Translations under genes and position numbers: made by a program
Shown: in pieces, positions 1 to 5,866 of the stretch
How positions within the stretch are numbered: the first letter of the stretch is position 1
Layout of the letters: every line of letters begins with the position of its first letter
From: Bacteroidaceae bacterium
GTDB lineage: Bacteria > Bacteroidota > Bacteroidia > Bacteroidales > Bacteroidaceae
NCBI GenBank assembly: GCA_017961965.1
Contig: JAGCWG010000289.1
Span: 1 to 5,866 of the forward strand
Direction: 5' to 3'
DNA: 5,866 bases
Notes under the pieces: model-generated
Seen by the model: the letters and a program-made list of their open reading frames with translations, nothing else
Databases searched by the model: none
What the model was told of the DNA's origin: nothing

Positions 1-1470
1 AAGGCTCTTACTACCGTTGAGCGTCTTGACAAGTTCTACGGAAGCAAGGACCAGGGCATGGTGGCTCTTCTCTTCAACTATGGTCGCTATCTCCTTATCT
101 CTTCTTCACAGAAGGGTGGACAACCTGCCAACCTTCAAGGTGTATGGAATGCAAGTCTCAATGCTCCTTGGGACTCAAAATATACTATCAACATCAATGC
201 TGAGATGAACTACTGGCCTGCTGAGGTGTGTGGACTCTCCGAGAATGCAGAACCACTCTTCTCCATGATTAAGGACTTGAGCGTGACTGGTGCAGAGACT
301 GCAAAGGTCATGTACGGCTGCCGTGGATGGGTGGCTCACCACAATACAGACCTATGGCGCATAGCAGGTCCGCTTGATGCTGCTGCATGGGGAATGTTCC
401 CTAATGGTGGTGCATGGCTCACCACTCACGTATGGGACCACTTCCTATATACTCTCGACATGGACTTCCTTCGTGAATATTATCCAATTATAAAGGGTGC
501 AGCACAGTTCTACCTTGACTATATTGTGGAGCGTGACGGCGAACTCCTCGTTGTACCTTCAACATCACCAGAGCACGGAGGACGTGGAAAGTCAAGTACC
601 GTGACTGCTGGTTGTACAATGGATAACCAGATTGCACGTGATGCGCTCACTCAGGCTCTCAACGCTGCCAACATACTTGGTGTGGATGCTGACATGCAAA
701 AGGAACTAAGACGTGCCATCGCAAAGCTTCCTAAGATGAAGGTAGGTCAGTATGGACAGTTGCAGGAATGGCGTGAGGATATTGATGACCCTAACGACCA
801 GCATCGTCACATCTCCCACCTCTATGGTCTCTATCCATCCAACCAGATAAACGCATTCACTACGCCTGACCTATGGAAGGCTTCGGGTGTCACTCTCAAG
901 CAGCGTGGTGATGAAGCTACTGGATGGAGCCTTGGATGGAAGACAAACTTCTGGGCACGTATGCTTGACGGTAATCACGCATATACAATACTTAGTAATA
1001 TGCTCCGACTGCTTCCTGAGGACCGACAGATGCGTAACTATCCTAACGGACGTACATATCCTAACCTCTTCGATGCTCACCCACCTTTCCAGATTGATGG
1101 TAACTTCGGTGCCACTGCTGGTATTGCAGAAATGCTGATGCAGAGTGAACTTGCTGTCCGTACAAACGTGCGTACAGCCATAGGCGGTGAGCTATATACT
1201 CCTACCATCTTCCTTCTCCCTGCCCTACCAGATGCATGGAACGAAGGTAGCATAAAGGGACTCCATGCACGTGGCGGTTACACGGTAGATATGGAGTGGA
1301 AGAACGGAAAACTTGCTTCTGCAACAATAGTGCCTACTACATTCACTGGCAAGGTAACTATAAGAACAAAGACACCTCTAAAGGGATATGAACCTGTAAA
1401 GGTATATGAATCCCTTGGAGTATATGAATACGAACTACATATAACTAATACAACAAAACTGACAGTATGA
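1..1470 (+). CDS. GH95 alpha-L-fucosidase / alpha-L-galactosidase, C-terminal part (5' end outside window)
   Basis: The reading frame is open from base 1, so the gene begins before the window. The 489 residues seen are roughly the last 60% of a usual GH95 protein (about 750-850 aa). GH95 enzymes are inverting exo-hydrolases that remove terminal alpha-L-fucose or alpha-L-galactose from glycans. Family motifs in the (alpha/alpha)6 barrel are [12 protein letters not shown], then [29 protein letters not shown] and FQIDGNFG. By alignment from memory with Bifidobacterium bifidum AfcA (Asn421, Asn423, Glu566, Asp766), the catalytic residues here are Asn64, Asn66, Glu191 and Asp366 (fragment numbering); all are present. 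Residues from about 400 onward form the C-terminal beta domain. Thr62, two before Asn64, occupies a position held by His in typical fucosidases, so L-galactosidase activity is possible. The TGA stop overlaps the next gene's ATG, implying co-transcription. Family assignment is firm; the substrate is inferred. Any signal peptide lies outside the window. Confidence 0.93.
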   Translation, partial: KALTTVERLDKFYGSKDQGMVALLFNYGRYLLISSSQKGGQPANLQGVWNASLNAPWDSKYTININAEMNYWPAEVCGLSENAEPLFSMIKDLSVTGAETAKVMYGCRGWVAHHNTDLWRIAGPLDAAAWGMFPNGGAWLTTHVWDHFLYTLDMDFLREYYPIIKGAAQFYLDYIVERDGELLVVPSTSPEHGGRGKSSTVTAGCTMDNQIARDALTQALNAANILGVDADMQKELRRAIAKLPKMKVGQYGQLQEWREDIDDPNDQHRHISHLYGLYPSNQINAFTTPDLWKASGVTLKQRGDEATGWSLGWKTNFWARMLDGNHAYTILSNMLRLLPEDRQMRNYPNGRTYPNLFDAHPPFQIDGNFGATAGIAEMLMQSELAVRTNVRTAIGGELYTPTIFLLPALPDAWNEGSIKGLHARGGYTVDMEWKNGKLASATIVPTTFTGKVTIRTKTPLKGYEPVKVYESLGVYEYELHITNTTKLTV

Positions 1471-2909
1471 ATAGAAAACTGATGCTTGCTCTTGCAAGTA
1501 TGACAATTGGTGCATCACAAGCACAGAACCCAATCGTACAGACTTGTTTCTCTACCGACCCTGCTCCTATGGTGGCAGGTGATCGCCTATACGTGTTCAC
1601 GGGACACGATGAGGAGAAGGCGGACTTCTTCTGGATGAACGAGTGGCGATGCTTCTCTACATCCGACATGGTCAACTGGACTGACCACGGTGCTCCACTA
1701 TCTCAGTGCGACTTTGCATGGGCTGACGACCGTGCATGGGCACCACAGTGCATAGGCCGTGAACAGGTGAACGAGAAGGGTGAGAAGGTAATGAAGTATT
1801 ACCTTTATATACCAGTACATTCTCGCCTTTCTGGTGGTATGGCTATCGGTGTAGGTGGAGCTGACCGTCCGGAAGGTCCTTATAAGGATGCTCTTGGCAA
1901 GCCTCTCTATGAGGATGGCAAGTGGGACCATATCGACCCAACAGTCTTCATAGATGACGATGACCAGGCTTATATATATTGGGGTAATCCTAAGCTATAC
2001 TCTGCTAAGCTTAACCGTGATATGATAAGCTTTGCCTCTGAAGTAAAGTGTGACACGGATGTAAAGCGTTACACTGAAGGCCCTTGGATATTCAAGCAGC
2101 GTCAGGCAACTAAGGAAGAGCTCAAGGCAATGAAGGCTGCCAAGATCAAGCCAAAGGATGCTGCATGGGGCAAGTACTTCATGGTGTATGCCGGTGGCGG
2201 TATTCCTGAGTGCATCGCTTACTCAGAGAGCGACTCTCCACAGGGTCCTTGGAAGTATGTCGGTGAGGTAATGCCACAGGACAACAATACCAAGTCATTC
2301 ACCAACCACAGCGGTACTGTTGTGTTCAAGGGTCATAACTACTTCTTCTACCACACAGGTACTCTCCCAGGCGGTGGCGGCTTCGGTCGCAGTGTAGCCG
2401 TTGAAGAGTTCAAGTGGAACGTGGACGGCCGTTTCCCAACCATCAAGATGTCTGAGGGCGTTGAGCCTATCGGTACACTCAATCCATTCAAGCGTGTAGA
2501 GGCTGAGACTATTGCATTTAGTAAGGGTCTTCACACTGAGTGGAACAAGAAGAAGGGCGACGTGTTCGTATGTGACGTCCACAATGGCGACTGGCTCAAG
2601 GTACGCAACGTGTCACTTGCCGATGCAGGCAACCGCAGTTCTGCCAAGATTACTGTTCGTGCTGCAAGTGCTCTTCAGGGTGGACGCATCGAGGTACGCC
2701 TCGACTCTGTCAAGGGTAAGGTCATCTCTACTATCGACGTCAAGCCTACTGGCGGATGGGAAGAGTGGGAAACATTCTCTGCACCTGTTGATGTCAATGC
2801 TGCTGCTCAGGCTGCCGGTGACAAGGGAATACTCGACAACGTCTATTTCGTGTTCCGTGGTCTCAAAGGTTGCAAGCTCTTCAACTTCGACTGGTGGAAG
2901 GTGGACTAA
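1467..2909 (+). CDS. Exported GH43 glycosidase with C-terminal CBM6 (arabinofuranosidase/xylosidase type)
   Basis: This 480-aa protein has a signal peptide (MNRK, hydrophobic core, probable cleavage at ASQA/QNP after residue 19) with no lipobox, so a soluble periplasmic or secreted enzyme is expected. Residues about 21-335 are a GH43 five-bladed propeller. The family triad is visible: Asp31 (STDPAPMV, base), Asp157 ([12 protein letters not shown], pKa modulator) and Glu204 (YTEGPW, acid). His281 in TNHSG is the usual metal-site histidine. Other family marks are [18 protein letters not shown] and [13 protein letters not shown] [11 protein letters not shown]. Residues about 339-480 are a CBM6 carbohydrate-binding sandwich, from RVEAET through NGDWLKV to the closing FNFDWWKVD. 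Relatives act on arabinoxylan or xylo-oligosaccharides, removing arabinofuranose or xylose; which applies here cannot be read from sequence. A Lys/Ala-rich insertion (about residues 211-235) follows the catalytic acid. The start was chosen for the MNRK n-region and the ATGA overlap with the GH95 gene. No Shine-Dalgarno sequence precedes it, as is usual in Bacteroidetes. Confidence 0.92.
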   Translation: MNRKLMLALASMTIGASQAQNPIVQTCFSTDPAPMVAGDRLYVFTGHDEEKADFFWMNEWRCFSTSDMVNWTDHGAPLSQCDFAWADDRAWAPQCIGREQVNEKGEKVMKYYLYIPVHSRLSGGMAIGVGGADRPEGPYKDALGKPLYEDGKWDHIDPTVFIDDDDQAYIYWGNPKLYSAKLNRDMISFASEVKCDTDVKRYTEGPWIFKQRQATKEELKAMKAAKIKPKDAAWGKYFMVYAGGGIPECIAYSESDSPQGPWKYVGEVMPQDNNTKSFTNHSGTVVFKGHNYFFYHTGTLPGGGGFGRSVAVEEFKWNVDGRFPTIKMSEGVEPIGTLNPFKRVEAETIAFSKGLHTEWNKKKGDVFVCDVHNGDWLKVRNVSLADAGNRSSAKITVRAASALQGGRIEVRLDSVKGKVISTIDVKPTGGWEEWETFSAPVDVNAAAQAAGDKGILDNVYFVFRGLKGCKLFNFDWWKVD

Positions 2910-2968
2910 GCAAGATGTTATCGTGCTGGAAAGACAACTAAATACTCACATTATAATCTATACACATT
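2910..2968 (+). other. 59-base gap between the two GH43 genes, no promoter seen
   Basis: This short AT-rich spacer separates two co-directional GH43 genes. I find no Bacteroides-type -7 element (TAnnTTTG) with an upstream TTTG/TTG -33 box, and no hairpin followed by a T run. Read-through within one operon is therefore the simplest view. The bases before the downstream ATG (TAATCTATACACATT) are AT-rich and lack a Shine-Dalgarno sequence, which fits translation initiation in Bacteroidetes. Confidence 0.5.
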
Positions 2969-5008
2969 ATGAAAAGAAAAGCATTATTTGCTTCTTTGTT
3001 ACTTTCTGTGTGCTCAGTGAACGCACAGAATCCTTACCTCCCGCTTTGGGAGCACTTGCCAGATGGTGAGCCACGTGTATTCGAGGACCCAGACGCTCCA
3101 GGCAAGTACCGTGCTTATATTATCGGTTCACACGATGTAAAGAACACTGACTACTGCGGTCCAGATATCCGCATGTGGTCGGCTCCAGTAGAGGACCTGT
3201 CACAGTGGAAGGACGAAGGCCCTATCTTCACTCACTATGTGGATGGTCAGTGGGATACTATGTTTGCACCCGACCTCGTAGAGGTTAAGGACAAGGCAAC
3301 AGGTAAGAAGACTTACTATCTCTACCCACACTCTCGTGGATGGAGACGTATTCCGATGGTATGTAAGGGCGACAGACCTGACGGTCCTTTCACTCCAATC
3401 AACCTCACTCCTGACGGTCGTGCGTGCGTTGATGGCAGTATGATTGACTTCGACCCATCAGTATTCATCGAGAACATCACTGACAAGAAGGACAAGGACT
3501 TCGACAAGGGCTTCCGTGCATACGTATTCTACGGATTCCAGCACTCAACAGCTGCTGAGATGGACCAGAACACTATGTACTCTGTACGTCCTGGTACGCA
3601 GATACACGACTACTTCATCCCTGCATCATCACGCTACGGTGAAGTACGTGACCCAAAGGGTACTGAGTACCCTGCACTCTATAAGGGACAGAACCCTGGT
3701 GAGTTCAACTTCTTCGAGGCATCATCTATCCGTCAAGTAGGAAACAAGTATGTCATGGTATTCTCTGGCTACTCAGGTCCTGACTACGGACTCGGCTCTA
3801 CCAACTCTGCTCTCCGCTATGCTTTCGGCGACAGCCCGCTCGGACCTTGGCGCTCAGGAGGCGTGCTCGTTGACTCTCGTGGCGTGGTGCTCAATGAGGA
3901 TGGAAGCAAGTTGACGACTACTAACTTTGCACACAACACTCACGGTTCTCTTCAGGAGATTAACGGACAGTGGTACGTGTTCTATCACCGTCCACCACGT
4001 GGCTTCGGTAATGCTCGTCAGGCAATGGTTGCTCCAGTCAAGATTACATGGGACAAGAAGCCAGTAGCAAAGGGCGGTGTAGTACGCATCACAGGCTACG
4101 ACCCATACGTCAAGGGTAATGAGTGGACTGCAAAGGCAGCCAACGGTGACCACTACACTGGTGCAGAGGTTACTTCCGAAGGCTTCCAGATTTTCGGTCT
4201 TCCACCTTACAAGTGGTACTCTGCAGGTATTGCCTGCTACCTTAACGACAACAATGCCATGCAGGACCAGCGCGATGTGTGGAACAACTCAATGGACGTT
4301 GCAGGATTAAAGAACGGCGCAATAGTCGGCTTTAAGTACTTCGGCTTCGGTGGACTTGACAAGGACACTAAGGGAGTAAAGGCTTTCGAAGGCACAAAGA
4401 GTGGTGACGGCACTGAACTCATAGTACGTCTCACACCTAACGGACAGGGTGCGTTCAAGGTACGCGTAATGCTCGACGGACCATACGCCAACAGCACATG
4501 GAACGGTAAGGAGATTGCCGTAATCAATGTTCCTGCCGATGCAAAGAAGGAGGCTCAGAACTTCCGAGTAGCCGTACCTGCAGTAGAGGGTCTCACTGGC
4601 AAGCACGCTATCTACCTCGTGACTGAAGGTCCAGAGGTCAAGGAGCCACAAGCACCACGCTGGGGTCGTCCACAGCAGCCACAGCGTCCGTTCGGACTCT
4701 ATGACTTCCACGGACTTGCATTCACAAAGAAGGGCGGTCACTGCGGTCGTCCACATGTACCAACAGTAGAGATTACGGTTGACGGAAAGGCTCTCAACAT
4801 CCCATCTGCACCTATCCTCTCTACTAACCAGAACGGTTACACAGAGAACAACCGCTACCAGGTATATGCAAAGCTCAACGCTAACTCAGTCATCAAGGCT
4901 ACATCTTCTGACCCATCAGTCAAGGTACAGGTAGGCAAGATTGCTGACGGTCGTGCTACTGTCAAGTGTACATGGAACGGAGTGGATAAGATATTCCTGA
5001 TAAACTAA
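2969..5008 (+). CDS. Exported GH43-like glycosidase with CBM6-like module and unassigned C-terminal domain
   Basis: The 679-aa product has a signal peptide (MKRK, hydrophobic core, cleavage at VNA/QNP after residue 19). Cys15 is not in a proper lipobox because Val precedes it. Residues about 21-370 form a GH43-type propeller of the large NPYLPLWEHLPDGEP group, clearly different from the upstream GH43. Likely catalytic residues are Asp32 (PDGEP; Asp40 in FEDPD is an alternative base), Asp162 (IDFDPSVFIE, pKa modulator) and Glu250 (FFEASSI, acid), with His325 in NTHGS as the metal-site histidine and YVFYHR as the following strand. Residues about 382-588 look like a CBM6-type beta sandwich, ending in LYDFHGLAFTK and interrupted by a Pro/Gln-rich stretch at about 556-576. 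The last 90 or so residues are a small beta domain I cannot name. The activity is probably exo-acting on arabinose-, xylose- or galactose-containing side chains, but the subfamily and substrate are not resolved. It is the last gene before the terminator. Confidence 0.88.
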   Translation: MKRKALFASLLLSVCSVNAQNPYLPLWEHLPDGEPRVFEDPDAPGKYRAYIIGSHDVKNTDYCGPDIRMWSAPVEDLSQWKDEGPIFTHYVDGQWDTMFAPDLVEVKDKATGKKTYYLYPHSRGWRRIPMVCKGDRPDGPFTPINLTPDGRACVDGSMIDFDPSVFIENITDKKDKDFDKGFRAYVFYGFQHSTAAEMDQNTMYSVRPGTQIHDYFIPASSRYGEVRDPKGTEYPALYKGQNPGEFNFFEASSIRQVGNKYVMVFSGYSGPDYGLGSTNSALRYAFGDSPLGPWRSGGVLVDSRGVVLNEDGSKLTTTNFAHNTHGSLQEINGQWYVFYHRPPRGFGNARQAMVAPVKITWDKKPVAKGGVVRITGYDPYVKGNEWTAKAANGDHYTGAEVTSEGFQIFGLPPYKWYSAGIACYLNDNNAMQDQRDVWNNSMDVAGLKNGAIVGFKYFGFGGLDKDTKGVKAFEGTKSGDGTELIVRLTPNGQGAFKVRVMLDGPYANSTWNGKEIAVINVPADAKKEAQNFRVAVPAVEGLTGKHAIYLVTEGPEVKEPQAPRWGRPQQPQRPFGLYDFHGLAFTKKGGHCGRPHVPTVEITVDGKALNIPSAPILSTNQNGYTENNRYQVYAKLNANSVIKATSSDPSVKVQVGKIADGRATVKCTWNGVDKIFLIN

Positions 5009-5043
5009 ACACACGCCCTACATGGAGGGTGAATATAAACAAA

Positions 5044-5090
5044 AATCCGCCGGAACATTGATAAGATGTCTCGGCGGATTCTTTATTCTT
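5044..5090. terminator. Bidirectional intrinsic terminator between convergent genes
   Basis: AATCCGCCG (5044-5052) pairs perfectly with CGGCGGATT (5072-5080), giving a 9-bp GC-rich stem. A G-U pair (5053/5071), one A-C mismatch (5054/5070) and a further 4-bp stem (ACAT 5055-5058 with ATGT 5066-5069) continue inward to a 7-base loop. On the plus strand the stem is followed by the T-rich CTTTATTCTT. On the minus strand it is followed by TTTTTGTTTATATT. It sits 35 bases after the plus-strand operon's stop codon and 23 bases beyond the stop of the minus-strand gene, so it can serve both. The minus-strand T run is the better of the two. Confidence 0.85.
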
Positions 5091-5103
5091 CATTCTGTTA
5101 TAT

Positions 5104-5866
5104 TCATTTTATAACAACCTTCTTGCCATTTACGATGTTGATGCCGCGCTGGAGCTTGTTGATGCGCTGGCCAGCGAGGTTGTACATTGCATTGTCCTGC
5201 TTAGCACTGTCCTTCACAGTTGCAATGGCAGTTGGAACCTCGTTGTGAAGCGTGATGGCAAGGTCGTATATTCTTAATACGTCATTCTCAACATCCTCAC
5301 CACCGTAGTAGTACTCTCCGAATGCGGTGTTCTGTGCGCTATTAAACGTGTATGTATTATCAATGTTTTCTGTTACAGAATAGTATGAAGGGTAGTAGTA
5401 GCTCTCATCCTCCTCCTCAATATTGTAATTCCATTCTTCTCCGTTATTAATCATTCCAACGGTTGTGAATAGCAAAGGAGATTTATTGTTTGTTGTTGAT
5501 GCAAGCATCAAGTCATCTGGAACATAGTACATGCTACCGTCTTCAGAGTATGCAATAAACATGACCCAAGCGTCAGGATTAATTCCGCTCACACCTTTAA
5601 TCAATATGTAACTATTGGCGATTACTGCTGCTCCTTCATGCTCGAAGTTGTTAGTAGCGCCGTTGTGACAAGTACCCTTCACGGTTGCTCTCAACATTGC
5701 TTTTTCATACAATTTCTTTGGAGCAATGTCGAGTAAAGCAATTGTATGCTCATCATCGATAGGTGTGTCCTCGTTCTCTGCGTACAGAGCCAGGATTACA
5801 TCTTCAGGCAATAACAATTCATCATTCAGTGCAATGTAGTAAGCTCCGAAAGTTTTTGCTTCTGTA
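5104..5866 (-). CDS. Protein of unknown function with T9SS-like C-terminal tail, partial (5' end outside window)
   Basis: The frame is open to the window edge, so the 253 residues seen are a C-terminal part. A TTG at 5815-5817 could be called a start, but the frame continues upstream without a stop (TEAKTFGAYYIALNDE just before it), so I treat it as internal. I do not recognise the main region. It is acidic, includes a Glu/Tyr-rich stretch (EEEDESYYYPSYYSV) and has beta-strand-like segments without visible catalytic motifs. The last 28 residues (from AMYNLAGQR to GKKVVIK) match the tail pattern YNLxGQR...GI.IVNGKK that recurs on Prevotella secreted proteins and resembles type IX secretion sorting domains; a surface or secreted protein is inferred from this. 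It is transcribed towards the GH operon and shares its terminator. It looks more AT-rich than the GH genes, so it may belong to a separate unit. Confidence 0.8.
   Translation of the reverse strand, partial: TEAKTFGAYYIALNDELLLPEDVILALYAENEDTPIDDEHTIALLDIAPKKLYEKAMLRATVKGTCHNGATNNFEHEGAAVIANSYILIKGVSGINPDAWVMFIAYSEDGSMYYVPDDLMLASTTNNKSPLLFTTVGMINNGEEWNYNIEEEDESYYYPSYYSVTENIDNTYTFNSAQNTAFGEYYYGGEDVENDVLRIYDLAITLHNEVPTAIATVKDSAKQDNAMYNLAGQRINKLQRGINIVNGKKVVIK
5107..5190 (-). other. Sequence for a possible C-terminal sorting tail of the minus-strand protein
   Basis: These codons encode the final 28 residues, from AMYNLAGQR through the GINIVNGKKVVIK end. The layout is a short strand ending in Gly-Gln-Arg, a turn with a Gly, a hydrophobic strand, Asn-Gly-Lys-Lys and a basic C-terminus. 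It resembles type A C-terminal sorting domains of the Bacteroidetes type IX secretion system, which are removed after outer-membrane passage. Neither exported GH43 protein upstream carries such a tail. The match is from recall of the pattern, not from a profile search. Confidence 0.55.

Noticed and set aside
2910..2968. Internal promoter before the second GH43 gene
   Set aside because: No Bacteroides -7/-33 consensus pair is visible in the 59 bases; AT-richness alone is not enough.
2999..3016. Possible lipoprotein signal in the second GH43 protein (Cys15 in LLSVCSVNA)
   Set aside because: The residue before Cys is Val, which does not fit the lipobox (Gly/Ala/Ser expected), while VNA/QNP is a good signal peptidase I site matching the ASQA/QNP site of the upstream protein.
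2512..3069. A 185-codon plus-strand open frame overlapping the end of the first GH43 gene, the gap and the start of the second
   Set aside because: It lies in another frame of two well-supported genes. Its Ser/Thr/Leu/Arg-rich translation has no family motifs, and its gap-spanning part is only chance openness.
4307..4756. A 149-codon minus-strand open frame antisense to the second GH43 gene
   Set aside because: It is fully contained in a strong gene, its Leu/Cys/Val-rich composition is typical of an antisense shadow, and it has no recognisable domain.
5014..5031. Small hairpin CGCCCT-acatgg-AGGGTG just after the second GH43 stop
   Set aside because: It has only a 6-pair stem including one G-U pair and no T run after it. 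The stronger hairpin at 5044-5080 explains termination.
5815..5817. TTG as the start codon of the minus-strand gene
   Set aside because: The frame stays open upstream to the window edge with similar composition, and no signal peptide follows the TTG. The true start is more likely outside the window.
1..5866. CRISPR array, insertion sequence, tRNA/rRNA, attachment site or defence system
   Set aside because: I saw no spaced direct repeats, terminal inverted repeats, transposase or integrase motifs, or RNA-gene-like structure. The window is almost filled by glycan-degradation genes and one unknown secreted-type protein.

Overview
The window reads as a piece of a plant-glycan degradation cluster (part of a polysaccharide utilization locus, PUL) from a Bacteroidales bacterium, most likely a Prevotella or Prevotella-like gut or rumen species. 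This rests on a GH95 enzyme next to two exported GH43 enzymes with CBM6-type modules, on AT-rich translation starts without a Shine-Dalgarno sequence, and on a protein tail (YNLAGQR...GINIVNGKKVVIK) of the kind that recurs on Prevotella secreted proteins. No rRNA or marker gene is present, so the genus is an inference.

Layout. Bases 1-1470 (+) hold the C-terminal 489 residues of a GH95 enzyme whose start lies before the window. Its stop overlaps by 4 bases (ATGA) the start of a GH43-CBM6 protein at 1467-2909 (+). After a 59-base gap without a recognisable promoter comes a second, larger and quite different GH43 protein at 2969-5008 (+). These three genes look like one transcription unit. It ends at a strong bidirectional hairpin terminator (5044-5080). 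A convergent gene on the minus strand (5104-5866, cut by the window edge) encodes a protein of unknown function with a possible type IX-like C-terminal sorting tail.

How the genes may work together. GH95 enzymes remove terminal alpha-L-fucose or alpha-L-galactose. GH43 enzymes mostly remove alpha-L-arabinofuranose or beta-D-xylose, or cut arabinan. Together they suggest side-chain trimming of a heavily decorated hemicellulose or pectin. The GH95 protein has Thr rather than His two residues before its Asn-X-Asn catalytic pair. As I recall, that feature is linked to alpha-L-galactosidase activity in a xylan-PUL GH95 enzyme of Bacteroides ovatus. A complex, corn-like glucuronoarabinoxylan is therefore an attractive but unproven target.

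I see no mobile element, CRISPR array, RNA gene or clearly undescribed system. The points most worth checking are the GH95 specificity residue, two family-atypical insertions in the GH43 proteins, and the unknown C-terminal domain of the second one.
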